The position numbers were made by a program, and so were the translations under genes. Shown piece by piece: positions 36,909 through 46,103 of a stretch of DNA of 64,000 nucleotides. A model generated the notes under the pieces. That model had not been told where the DNA came from. It made no database searches and saw nothing but the letters and a program-made list of their open reading frames with translations. Numbering within the stretch: the first letter of the stretch is position 1; every line of letters begins with the position of its first letter. This DNA is from Schlesneria paludicola DSM 18645 (lineage in GTDB: Bacteria > Planctomycetota > Planctomycetia > Planctomycetales > Planctomycetaceae), in the NCBI GenBank assembly GCA_945876035.1, contig CAMCMU010000012.1, positions 1 through 64,000 of the forward strand. Reading direction: 5' to 3'.

Positions 36909-39900
36909 TCAGCCCGCACGGCGTTCTTCCGTTGATTCTGCCGACGATCCGGGTGTTCTTAAGGGTAGAAAGACAGGTTCGATATTTCGCTTTTGGAACA
37001 TTTGGGCATAGTGCAGATGGCTGGTGAAGACGAGTAACTGTTGTCCCTCGCGGGTGAACTCCATCAACGTCTCTACGGCCGCTTCGGACCGCTGCTCGTC
37101 GAAATTGACCGTCACATCGTCCAAAACCATCGGAAGTTCGACGTTGTTGTTGGCGAAGGCCTTGACCATGGCCAAGCGGATTGCCAAAAACATCTGTTCT
37201 CGGGTTCCTCCGCTCAGCTGTTCTGCAGGTCGTGATTCGCCCCCCTCTTCGTCGACGTACAAGTGCTTTCTGCCTAGTGGAGTCCAGAGATGATGGTACT
37301 TGCCCAGCGTCAGCTTCCGTAAAAACGGGATGGCAGCGGCCAGCATCTCCGGCTGATTGGCCTGCTCGAACTGAGTGGCCACATCCTGCAATGCGTCGCT
37401 GGCCAGAGAGGCCGCAAACCAGGACAGCCACGCGTCGCGCAGTGCGGTATCAACCTCCGCCATTTCACGACGCACACGGGTTCCGCTTCGATCGGCTTCG
37501 AGTGACCGGAGTTCCTGCTTGATCGTCCCCAGCTGCTCGAAGGCATTTTGCAAGGCATTTTCAACCTCCCCGAGCTCGCGGGTATATTGGCGAGCCATCC
37601 CCGCAACGTCGTTGGGATTGAAGCGGAGCAGCTCTTCTTCGACGAGGACCAGATCGGGTTCCGATTTGACGAGATGTTCCAACTCGCGGCTGGATTGTTG
37701 CAGCAAAATCTCGACCTGCCGACGACGTTCCATCAATTCCAGCCGTTTGTCCAGTTGAGAACGATGTGAGACACCGGCCAAGGACAAGATCGCATTTCGG
37801 TTCTCTTCGAGGGCAGCGAGTTTTCGTTGCCAGTCCCCGGCCTCGCGACGCGTTTGAGAATGCAGTTTTCGCAGCCGTTTTCGCTCGAAACTCGCCTCGC
37901 GCGCAACGCGTAATTCACGTTCCCACGTATCGACGACATCGAATGGACTCGCCTCATTTGCCTTCGGGCGTTGCATCCGTCGACCTAAGTCTTCCACCTG
38001 CTTACGAAATCGCTCATACCCCAACCGAATGTCCTGAGACTTGTCTCGAGTTGTCAAGTATCGACTGCGTCGACTGCGTGCCGCGATGACCTTCTTCCAA
38101 TGATCGACCGCCAAGTTGACTTCGACGGTTTCGTCCAATCCAAGATGCGCCAGTGTCTGACACCAACTCTTACGGCTGTTAGCCAAATCGCGCTGTTGAA
38201 TTTGCAAGCGGGCGCGGGAGGCGCTCAATCGTCGGCGGATTTGTAGGATCCGAAGATAGTCGTCCTGCGCCCGTCGCAAGTCGGAAGCGCGGCGCGCGGC
38301 GAGCGCCAGAAGTTCCCCATCGTTCAGCTCTGACAAAGTGAAATCTCGGCCCATCCATTCCCGAATGCCGCAGGTTTCTGCATATGCAGCAACATGATCC
38401 AACAGATTTCGGCGTTCGGTTTCGTTGGCCATTCGAAGACTGCGCAGCTCAATCACCTGTTGCTGCAGCGTTTCCTCGTGATGCGACTTGAAGGCCCACG
38501 CGGTGCCGGCGGCGAACAGCGATAGGACGATGAAAATCAGCCCGACGATCCAACCGGTCGTGACGGCCGCATAGATACCGGCGACGAACAACGCCGCCCC
38601 AGCGAGTGTAAACCACGATAAGACACCATAGATCCAATCGGGCAATCCTTGACGAAGTTGAAGTCGTTCGAGTTGCTGGTCAATCGTGGTCGTACGGTAA
38701 TGCAATTCACCGGCTTCAGAATGCCAGCGACTGAGATCCGTCAATTGGTCAAGTCGCTTGGCGGCGACATCGACAGACGATTCCAGCTCTGCGGAGGAAA
38801 CTCCGTGATCCTGCAGTTCTGTCTTGAGGACCAGTTCCCGATCGCGGCAGGTCCCGTTGGCCCTTTTATAACGCCGTTGCATCCGCTGAGTCTTGGCCAG
38901 AACCGAGTGGTACTCCCGCGCCGCCTCGACGAAGGTGGCGTTGGCTTCCGGAGAATCATTCACGGCATCAAGACGCGTCAGCGACCAGTGGGGTCCAAGA
39001 CTGGCAAGGTGCTCGATTAGTTCGCTTTCTTGGACGCAGGCCAACTGTTCCAGGTGGGATATCTGCGGCTCAAAATCCTTGGTCATGACGCGTTGTTCGG
39101 CCAGCATCTGGACCGCGCCCGAAAATCGCCGAATTTCGGGATCGATTCGGATTCCGGCGATTTTTTGGCTGATCCGTGAGACGTCGTCGAGCAAGCCATC
39201 ACGTGATTTCGTGGCCGTGTCAACATCCAGATCCAGCCGCTGCAACCGCAGCACACCATCCGCGGGAAAAGCGCTGAAATCCGGCAGTTGCTGCAATTCA
39301 AAGCGGCACTCGCGCGATCGATTCCACGGGGGATGAATCTTTTCGAAGTAGCTCAGGCTCCGCAGATTCGCTTGTGATTGACTCTGCCGGACCCGATGCT
39401 TTTCGATTCGCTCATCCAACTCGCGCCTCTTCCCCAGCAATTCGCGGTATCGATCCCGTTGACGCGTGGTCGTTGCCGCTTGGCGTGTCAGTTCTTCGTG
39501 CCGTTTCAGCAGTTCAGGAATCACACAGCCGTCACTGGCAGAACCGATCAATCGCTCCAAGTGATGATCCACGCGATCGGGAAGTTCCATCAACAATCGG
39601 CCCTGAGGGCCGAGAGTCATGCCGTATAGATGTGCGGCAACTTGATCGGCAGTCAACGTCGCGAATTGTTGAAGCTCGGGTAAGCCGACGGCAAACACCG
39701 ATTCAAACAACTTTTCGTCTGTGGCCGACAACAGGTCCTCCATGAAGGCCACCGTCGATTGACCGGCGGGAATTCCTGCAACAGAGAGAATGCCCGGGTC
39801 GTCGCCGTAGGCCGTCCGTTGGATTTCGTACTCACCGCCCCGATGTTCCACACGAAGAAGTCCAGACTGGACTTCTCGCCGCGGCTTGTTTTTGGGGGGA

Positions 39901-40073
39901 TTCAGGAAATCTCCGGCAGAAAATCCGTAAAGAACGCCACGAATGAAACGCAGGAGCGTGGTTTTGCCAGCCTCATTCGGGCCGTAAAAGACGGTCAGCC
40001 CCGATCGATGCAGCGGCTGTTTGAAGTCTTGCCAGACTCCGAACCGATCAATCTCGATCCCGGTAATCCGCAT
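36909..40073 (-). CDS. YhaN-like ATPase (Rad50/SbcC type)
   Basis: About 1054 residues from ATG 40073 (the frame continues four codons to a TTG). N-terminal Walker A FYGPNEAGKTTLLRF is intact, and the ABC-type signature LSGGTREQMFLAIRL, Walker B/D-loop VLDDVTVNFDEQR and H-loop FTSHLHY lie near the end. Between them are long coiled coils broken by two membrane helices in the middle (about 480-530), as in YhaN and unlike cytosolic SbcC. It is expected to hold DNA ends or act in repair together with the YhaO-like partner encoded 33 bases upstream. All ATPase motifs look functional, in contrast to that partner. Confidence 0.88.
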   Translation of the reverse strand: MRITGIEIDRFGVWQDFKQPLHRSGLTVFYGPNEAGKTTLLRFIRGVLYGFSAGDFLNPPKNKPRREVQSGLLRVEHRGGEYEIQRTAYGDDPGILSVAGIPAGQSTVAFMEDLLSATDEKLFESVFAVGLPELQQFATLTADQVAAHLYGMTLGPQGRLLMELPDRVDHHLERLIGSASDGCVIPELLKRHEELTRQAATTTRQRDRYRELLGKRRELDERIEKHRVRQSQSQANLRSLSYFEKIHPPWNRSRECRFELQQLPDFSAFPADGVLRLQRLDLDVDTATKSRDGLLDDVSRISQKIAGIRIDPEIRRFSGAVQMLAEQRVMTKDFEPQISHLEQLACVQESELIEHLASLGPHWSLTRLDAVNDSPEANATFVEAAREYHSVLAKTQRMQRRYKRANGTCRDRELVLKTELQDHGVSSAELESSVDVAAKRLDQLTDLSRWHSEAGELHYRTTTIDQQLERLQLRQGLPDWIYGVLSWFTLAGAALFVAGIYAAVTTGWIVGLIFIVLSLFAAGTAWAFKSHHEETLQQQVIELRSLRMANETERRNLLDHVAAYAETCGIREWMGRDFTLSELNDGELLALAARRASDLRRAQDDYLRILQIRRRLSASRARLQIQQRDLANSRKSWCQTLAHLGLDETVEVNLAVDHWKKVIAARSRRSRYLTTRDKSQDIRLGYERFRKQVEDLGRRMQRPKANEASPFDVVDTWERELRVAREASFERKRLRKLHSQTRREAGDWQRKLAALEENRNAILSLAGVSHRSQLDKRLELMERRRQVEILLQQSSRELEHLVKSEPDLVLVEEELLRFNPNDVAGMARQYTRELGEVENALQNAFEQLGTIKQELRSLEADRSGTRVRREMAEVDTALRDAWLSWFAASLASDALQDVATQFEQANQPEMLAAAIPFLRKLTLGKYHHLWTPLGRKHLYVDEEGGESRPAEQLSGGTREQMFLAIRLAMVKAFANNNVELPMVLDDVTVNFDEQRSEAAVETLMEFTREGQQLLVFTSHLHYAQMFQKRNIEPVFLPLRTPGSSAESTEERRAG

Positions 40074-40106
40074 CGTTTCCCCCAAGCTAATTTCAAAATC
40101 GGACTG

Positions 40107-41363
40107 TCATTGACGACTCATCGACGTGAACCAGTCCCAACCGAGTTTTTGTGCCTGTGCCGCAACGGCCGCGGGATCAACCGATTCTGACCACGCCTCC
40201 CACCGACCGGTCTTGAGTGTATTTGCGACCCGACCCTCGGCCATCCATTTTGTCATCGCCGACCTCACGACCGGTGTACGACGGCCGACGGCCAGTAAAT
40301 ATTCCGTCAATAGTTCACGTTGTCCAGACTCGATCAGAGACAGATCCTGATCTAAAGCGCGAACGCGGTGAACGTATCGCAAACCGGATGGCCGATCGGT
40401 CAACTGGGAAACCGTTAATGCCAGTTCGCTGACGGACAGGCCTGCCTCCCAACCGTTTGTTTTTCCGTGGGTTCGATCGAGATGCCAGTCGATGAAGCGG
40501 ACTAATTCCCCAGGCAGATCCGATAAGCGTTCGACGGCGGCCAACATCCGCTCCAAGAGATCGTCACGACTTCCCGTCCCATCGATTGTCAACGTGAGAC
40601 TTTCCCAACGGACGACGGCCAAGGGAACCAGCGTGTGTTTCACCCGACGCCGCCCATCGACCTCGAGCAACGTTGCGCCCCTCAGACCCGATTCCTCGAA
40701 CGACATCCCCTGCGGACCGTCTTGCGAGTTGATCACGCCGTCGGTCAATGGAAGTGCACCTGTCGCGTCGCCAGCGGAGCATGCCAACCAGTCCAATGCC
40801 GCGAATCGTGCCGCCGAAATGCTACGTCCTGATGAGCGTTGCGGTAATAACAGACCCACGACAAACGGACGATCCGCGGGATTGATCGCTTTTGCCTCAA
40901 ACAAGTCGTCCAGTTCCTGAGGGTCAATCGAAGTGTCAGCCGTCAGGGGAAGCAGTGTGACCAGTAAACGACCCCGATTTGTCAGATCAATGGGAGGCTC
41001 GTCCGGATGGATCAGGACCGTGACATTGTTCGGCATCACGGGGAGTTCTTCCCACGCCGCCGCGGGGTCGAGATGACCCGGTGTCACAAAAACAGGAATC
41101 TTGCGTTCCTGCAAACGCTCAAAACCGTTCCGCAACGAAACCTCTGCGGACAGACTCGCCACGGATCCATCGAAGCTGTTGCCGGTAATCAGCAGAGCAT
41201 CGACGTCGCGTTCGATCGCGAGACTGACAAGCCGATCAAACGCAACAAACGTCGCCGTCTCCACAATTTCTTGAATGCCGTCTTGCAGCGGAGCGACAAA
41301 CTCCAAAGGACAATCTAATCGCAGATTGGCCGCGTGTAATAGGCGAAGTGGTTTGATGGCCAT
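40107..41363 (-). CDS. YhaO-like metallophosphoesterase with lost catalytic residues
   Basis: 418 residues, with the layout of the YhaO/SbcD/Mre11 nuclease: phosphoesterase fold, then a C-terminal capping region. The conserved positions are recognisable but substituted: motif I LLHAANLRLD has N13 and R15 where HAADLHLD has Asp and His; motif II TGNSFDG has N62 for Asp; motif III PGHLDP has H97-L98 for Asn-His; and the late GHxH is replaced near LDWLACSAGDATG. I checked the codons of the first three. The frame is intact and is 33 bases ahead of the YhaN-like gene in the same operon, so it seems selected as a non-catalytic subunit. It may instead keep DNA-binding or partner-binding only. Confidence 0.85.
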   Translation of the reverse strand: MAIKPLRLLHAANLRLDCPLEFVAPLQDGIQEIVETATFVAFDRLVSLAIERDVDALLITGNSFDGSVASLSAEVSLRNGFERLQERKIPVFVTPGHLDPAAAWEELPVMPNNVTVLIHPDEPPIDLTNRGRLLVTLLPLTADTSIDPQELDDLFEAKAINPADRPFVVGLLLPQRSSGRSISAARFAALDWLACSAGDATGALPLTDGVINSQDGPQGMSFEESGLRGATLLEVDGRRRVKHTLVPLAVVRWESLTLTIDGTGSRDDLLERMLAAVERLSDLPGELVRFIDWHLDRTHGKTNGWEAGLSVSELALTVSQLTDRPSGLRYVHRVRALDQDLSLIESGQRELLTEYLLAVGRRTPVVRSAMTKWMAEGRVANTLKTGRWEAWSESVDPAAVAAQAQKLGWDWFTSMSRQ

Positions 41364-41585
41364 GAGGCATCCCTTCCGAAGGCAAATTCATTCAGGACCT
41401 TTGGGCCGCACGGACGATCGACTCACCGCACGGTCCCTGCGCGGAATGGCACAAAGTGTACAGACAGGGCAACCCCCCGAAAACCCTGAACCGGCCCGTT
41501 TTGCCGATCGAGTGAGAAGTCGTAGGATCGCGATTTCGATCGAGCACCGTTCCATTTCATCCTCGCGGACTGCATAATTCGGATC

Positions 41586-41945
41586 ATGAAATCAAAACCT
41601 GTGACCGTTAATCGAGCTTTAGTGGGGGCCATCGGAGGCGGGTTGCTTCTGATGGCCGGCCTGCTTTGGGCATTGGGTTTGGAGGGGAGCCAAGACGCGT
41701 GGCGTGGTGCGTGCATGAAGGTGGGAATCGTGATGTGCGCGTTGTGGCTCGCGCTTCCGTCCATGACAAGTCAGCACGAACTCGGCCGCATTTCGGCCGG
41801 TACGCTCGGAGCCGGTTTGGCCGTTGCCGTTTTGGTGGCCAGGACAAAAATTTCACTGAGCGTCCTGGTTCCGGCAGTGCTGAGCGTGGCCTATTTAATG
41901 CGAGTCTTGGGACCGTCGCAACAGAATCGTCCACCTCGACCATAG
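41586..41945 (+). CDS. Small membrane protein
   Basis: 119 residues with three or four membrane helices (about 10-30, 42-60, 68-86 and 90-106) and short charged ends. Family not recognised. Divergent from the YhaO/YhaN operon. A plausible ribosome-binding site is not clear. Confidence 0.55.
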   Translation: MKSKPVTVNRALVGAIGGGLLLMAGLLWALGLEGSQDAWRGACMKVGIVMCALWLALPSMTSQHELGRISAGTLGAGLAVAVLVARTKISLSVLVPAVLSVAYLMRVLGPSQQNRPPRP

Positions 41946-42361
41946 CCGGATCTTTCAAACAGAAGCGTTCTGTTCCGGTTCCGTCGCAATCCACCCGCGA
42001 CCGTCGTCACGGACGCGACGACTTCCCAGCCTGACCCTGATCCGTTGTTCAGGCTGCTAAGCCGTGCTGCCTAGGAATTTCAAATCGTCGGCAATGCGTG
42101 ACAATCGACGTTTCAGAATCTAAGCTGACCATTCTTTCTACTGAAGAACCACGGTGGATTCTACAGGTCTTCGCTGCATCCACATCGGAAGAACGTTCAA
42201 TGCCCGATCACGGCAGCTTTTTGCAGGAGTCGCAGGGTGTCGGCCACGGCGGTCAGTGGTCGAGAAACCGGACGCAACGAGCTTGCGAGGACGCTCAGAG
42301 TCCCATTTATTGGAACACGTGTCCGAGCGAATTGCGAATCTATCACCCGTGAGATCTGAAC
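41946..42361. other. Intergenic region with a weak inverted repeat
   Basis: CAGCCTGA (42027-42034) and TCAGGCTG (42049-42056) can pair around a 14-base loop about 80 bases after the small membrane protein gene. Otherwise no feature is seen. Confidence 0.35.
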
Positions 42362-43741
42362 ATGAGATTGAGGATTGGAATGCGATCTGCCTTATTTTTT
42401 TTCTTGGGTGATCGACTTCGTGGCTATGCGGTGCCGTTATCGTTTTTCGTAGTGGGATCGGCTCTGCTCATCGAGTTCACGTCTTGCAGAGCGTCCGGCG
42501 GCGACTGGCCCGGCTGGCGAGGTCCAACTCGAGACGGGCACAGTGAGGAGTCATCCGGCTGGATTTCGGGGAGTTGGCCTCTGGAGGAACCCGCCTGGGC
42601 CGCGGAAGTGGGGGAGGGATGTACTTCGCCTGTGATCGTGAACGGGCGGTTGTATACTCTGGGCTGGAAAAACGACCAAGATACTGTGGTCTGTTTGCAT
42701 GCCGACACGGGTGCGGTGATTTGGAAGCAGTCCTACAACGGGCCTCGTTACGGTCGTTATCATCACGGCGATGAAGTGGCCTACTCCGGCCCGACGGGAA
42801 CCCCTGAATTCGACTCGTCGACAGGTTTTCTTTATACCCTCAGCGCCGATGGTGATCTCCACTGCTGGGATACGTCCTTGGACGGTCAGCGTGTTTGGGG
42901 GATGAACCTGTATGCCGTTTATGATGTGCCTCAGCGGCCGGATGTGTCTCCACAGCTTGCCGAGGGCGTGGTCAGCGGCGTTCGCGACTATGGCTACGTG
43001 ACAGCACCGCTGGTTTACAAGGACTGGCTGATCGTAGCTGTCGGTGCCAAGGAGGGGCATCTGATGGCATTTGACAAACGAGATGGACGGCGGGTCTGGG
43101 TGTCTGATTCCACCGAGCCGGCCGGTCACTGTGCCGGCCTGGCTCCTATCGACGTCGAGGGCGTGCCCTGTGTGGCCTCATTCACTCTGCGAAAGTTGTT
43201 GGTGATTCGACTCGACGACGGGAAGCAGGGGACCACAGTGGCCGAGTACGATTGGTTGACCAACTATTCCAACAACGTCGCCTCCCCCACCGTTCACAAA
43301 AACTGTGTCCTGCTGACATCGGGGTACAATCGCGAGGCGATCTGCAAGGTAGAAATCGGGTTGAATGGCGCCAAGAAGCTGTGGGAGTCGCCTTATGCCT
43401 CCGGAGCGTGCACACCGGTGGTCCTGAACAACGAAGTCTTCTGGGTCTGGGACAGGAAGATGTTCTGCTTAGATTTCAATACCGGTAAAAAAAAGTGGGA
43501 CGGTGGCAACTTCGGATCGCCGGGATCGTGTATTGCGACCGCCGACGGAAAACTGATCGTCTGGAGTGACCGAGGCAAACTGATGCTCGTCGAGCCCGGC
43601 GAGAAATACAACGAGTTGTCGCGCAGCGTGCGAATTTTTCAGGCCTATTGTTGGCCCCACGTGGCCCTTGCGAACGGGCGGATCTACTGCAAGGACCGCG
43701 ACGGCAACATCAAGTGTTTCACTCTGAAACCGATGCCGTGA
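42362..43741 (+). CDS. Exported PQQ-like beta-propeller protein
   Basis: 459 residues with an N-terminal hydrophobic export signal (about 26-40) ending near SCRASG; a lipidation cysteine is possible but the preceding residues do not match a strict lipobox. The body is a PQQ-like/BamB-type propeller, opening with GDWPGWRGPTRDG, the common start of planctomycete members, and showing repeats such as GRLYTLGWKND, GFLYTLSADGDLHCWD and GAVIWKQ, GKKKWDG. These proteins are thought to bind or scaffold in the periplasm; a PQQ cofactor need not be present. Stands alone. Confidence 0.83.
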   Translation: MRLRIGMRSALFFFLGDRLRGYAVPLSFFVVGSALLIEFTSCRASGGDWPGWRGPTRDGHSEESSGWISGSWPLEEPAWAAEVGEGCTSPVIVNGRLYTLGWKNDQDTVVCLHADTGAVIWKQSYNGPRYGRYHHGDEVAYSGPTGTPEFDSSTGFLYTLSADGDLHCWDTSLDGQRVWGMNLYAVYDVPQRPDVSPQLAEGVVSGVRDYGYVTAPLVYKDWLIVAVGAKEGHLMAFDKRDGRRVWVSDSTEPAGHCAGLAPIDVEGVPCVASFTLRKLLVIRLDDGKQGTTVAEYDWLTNYSNNVASPTVHKNCVLLTSGYNREAICKVEIGLNGAKKLWESPYASGACTPVVLNNEVFWVWDRKMFCLDFNTGKKKWDGGNFGSPGSCIATADGKLIVWSDRGKLMLVEPGEKYNELSRSVRIFQAYCWPHVALANGRIYCKDRDGNIKCFTLKPMP

Positions 43742-43908
43742 AGGCGTTGCGGCACGCGTCAGGACCAGCCGACCCCACACGCACCACCGAGTCACGATCC
43801 CCCGTCTCGTCGCCGATGCGTGTGAATCCCGCTAAAATTCGGCTTGCGCGGCGATCACTTCGAGACCTCGTCAGTAATCGGAAGATCATTCTCACTCATT
43901 CATCGAGG

Positions 43909-44727
43909 CTAGGGACTCGGAGCCAGATCCGGCACCGTCGTCAGTGGTGGAACGATGAGTTGCACTGACAATTGATAGCCATGAGCCGCGCCGCCTGTAT
44001 TTTGGGCATCTTGGACGACAATATTCACGCGTCCGGTTACCTGTGCTCGGAACTCGAGATGCGCATCATGCGATCCCTGGTAATCGTCATTGGTCATGAT
44101 CAGTTGGCCCTGTTCGTCGAAGATCGAGAGCAAGGCATCGAGCGGTGTTCCGTACTTTTCGGCTGCCACATGAATCGAGATATCTTCTCCAGCGGTCACA
44201 TGTAACGCATAGACATCCACATCCAAGGGTTTCTCAATCAGTCCGAGTGTCCATGTTGGCAGTGTTAAACGCTGGGATTGTGAAACGCCGGGATTCGGTT
44301 CAATTTCCAATTGCCCCCCCAAGATTGGCAGAACCGGTAGCGTGAACTCTGCCGTGCCGATGGATGTAAGGACCTTCAGTGGAAGCTGCGGATGTGGATA
44401 GTCGGCAGGCAACGTCACTTCCAATTCGACTCGCGAATTACCAAATCGTTTGACATCAAAGAGGCCCAATAATTCCGGCAGCCCCGGGCCGATCAGTTTG
44501 AGACTCACACCTTTTTCCGGGCTTGTGGCTTCGGTGGCTTTTTCCAGCTGAAATCCGCGGACGATCATCTTGACGGTCTGGCCAGGAATGGCGGCAACCG
44601 GAGCGCACAGGAGGATTTGTGGTGGTTCATCAGCCCGCGCTGTGACCGTCATGATCCCGAGCAGAAGACAGCGGATGCCCCGAACGCTGTGGTGCAGAAT
44701 TGTTTTCAGTGGCCAGGCGAGTTTCAT
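43909..44727 (-). CDS. Exported PPC-domain protein
   Basis: 272 residues: signal peptide (about 15-32), an IPT/immunoglobulin-like part (about 33-140), and a pre-peptidase C-terminal (PPC) beta-sandwich at about 155-260, with the motifs DVYALHVTAGEDISIHV and DALLSIFDEQGQLIMTNDDYQG. Such domains act in secreted complexes and carbohydrate or protein binding. Its ATG overlaps the stop of the DUF1501 gene upstream (ATGA, 44724-44727), so it is the third gene of the DUF1549/1553 operon. Confidence 0.8.
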   Translation of the reverse strand: MKLAWPLKTILHHSVRGIRCLLLGIMTVTARADEPPQILLCAPVAAIPGQTVKMIVRGFQLEKATEATSPEKGVSLKLIGPGLPELLGLFDVKRFGNSRVELEVTLPADYPHPQLPLKVLTSIGTAEFTLPVLPILGGQLEIEPNPGVSQSQRLTLPTWTLGLIEKPLDVDVYALHVTAGEDISIHVAAEKYGTPLDALLSIFDEQGQLIMTNDDYQGSHDAHLEFRAQVTGRVNIVVQDAQNTGGAAHGYQLSVQLIVPPLTTVPDLAPSP

Positions 44728-46055
44728 ACAAAGATCTCCCGAATGCGACGTCCGCTATCAAGGATTTCTACCGGTCGACCGTCAGGCGTCCGGAGCTGCT
44801 TGTGGGGATTGATTCCGAGCGAGGTCAGGATCGAGTATCCAACGTCTTCAGGGGAAATCGAGTTTTGTGTGACAAACGCCCCATTTCGGTCGGTCGCTCC
44901 AATAACCTGCCCGCCCCGAACATCGGCGCCGGCCAATAAGATCGAGCACGCGGCAGACCAGTGATCCCGTCCAACAATCGCGTTAATTTTCGGTGTTCGG
45001 CCAAACTCACTCAGACAGACAACGAGCGTCTCCTTCAGCAGTCCCCGTTGGTCAAGATCGTGAAGTAATGTGGAGAGCCCCGCATCGAAGTCAAGGGATT
45101 TCACGTCGAGTTGGTCGAACACCGCACCATGATGGTCCCAATTGGCATAGTGGATCGTGGTGAATCGGACACCAGCCTCGATCAGACGACGAGCGAGTAA
45201 ACAACTTTGTCCAAACGTATTGCGACCGTATTGGTTGCGTAAGACATCGGATTCTTCTTCGATCGCGAACGCCTTTCGTGCCTCCCCCGACAAGACCATC
45301 GCTGCGGCATTCTGTTGATACTGATCGTAGGCTCCCAATTGGTCGCTGCCGTCAATTTGTCGCGTCAACTGATCAACCGCTTGAAGGTAGGAGCGACGCC
45401 GTTGCAGACGCACTTCGCCCAGAGATTCGGTGGGCGCTAAATCCCGGACGCGATAGTCCGCGGCATTGGGATCCCCCGCCTTAAACGAGTCGAAGCGGCT
45501 GCCGAGATAGGCACTTTTCCCCAGTTCGAAAGTAAAAAAGGGGTTGAGTGGAATGGAGACGTACGGCGGAGTTCGCCCGTTCAGTCCGAACTCATGGGCG
45601 GCAACAGCGCCCATGGCGGGCCAGTCTCCAAATTGAGATCCGAACCGACCGGACAAGACCCAATTGGAAGCCGTTTCATGGTGCGTATTGGTATGTGCGA
45701 GACTGCGTACGAGACAGACTTTGTCCATCGTTTCGGCCATTTTTGGAAACAGCTCGCCAATATCGAGTCCGGCAACATTGGTGGCGATGGGACTGTATTT
45801 CCCGCGGATCTCAGCCGCCGCTTCAGGCTTGAGATCGAACGTATCGAGATGCGACATGCCGCCACCGAGAAAGATCAACACCACCGATTTTGCCGTGGCC
45901 TGAGGGCTTTCTTGGTCTCCTGCGCGCGCTTGGCTCCGCAGCAGCGAAGGTAATCCGAAAGCGAATGTCGAGAGTCCACCGACTCGCAGAAAACTGCGCC
46001 GCGATGGCCTCGACCCACCGGAATCTGTTGAGTTCCCGAAGACAACATCGAACAT
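44724..46055 (-). CDS. DUF1501 protein, Tat-exported
   Basis: 443 residues of the sulfatase/alkaline-phosphatase-like DUF1501 family, which planctomycetes carry in many copies. A twin-arginine signal (SRRSFLRVG, about residues 18-26) directs folded export. The family shows VVLIFLGGGMSHLDTFD near residue 59, and later VVCLSEFGRTPKIN and GRDHWS, which correspond to metal-site regions of the alkaline phosphatase fold. It starts 48 bases after the DUF1549/1553 gene, the usual pairing, and overlaps the PPC gene. The substrate is unknown; sulfated polysaccharide breakdown has been suggested for the family. Confidence 0.9.
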   Translation of the reverse strand: MFDVVFGNSTDSGGSRPSRRSFLRVGGLSTFAFGLPSLLRSQARAGDQESPQATAKSVVLIFLGGGMSHLDTFDLKPEAAAEIRGKYSPIATNVAGLDIGELFPKMAETMDKVCLVRSLAHTNTHHETASNWVLSGRFGSQFGDWPAMGAVAAHEFGLNGRTPPYVSIPLNPFFTFELGKSAYLGSRFDSFKAGDPNAADYRVRDLAPTESLGEVRLQRRRSYLQAVDQLTRQIDGSDQLGAYDQYQQNAAAMVLSGEARKAFAIEEESDVLRNQYGRNTFGQSCLLARRLIEAGVRFTTIHYANWDHHGAVFDQLDVKSLDFDAGLSTLLHDLDQRGLLKETLVVCLSEFGRTPKINAIVGRDHWSAACSILLAGADVRGGQVIGATDRNGAFVTQNSISPEDVGYSILTSLGINPHKQLRTPDGRPVEILDSGRRIREIFV

Positions 46056-46103
46056 CTTGCGTCCCTTCCAAACCTCAGCCTGCCACCACTGACCAAGAGG
46101 CCA

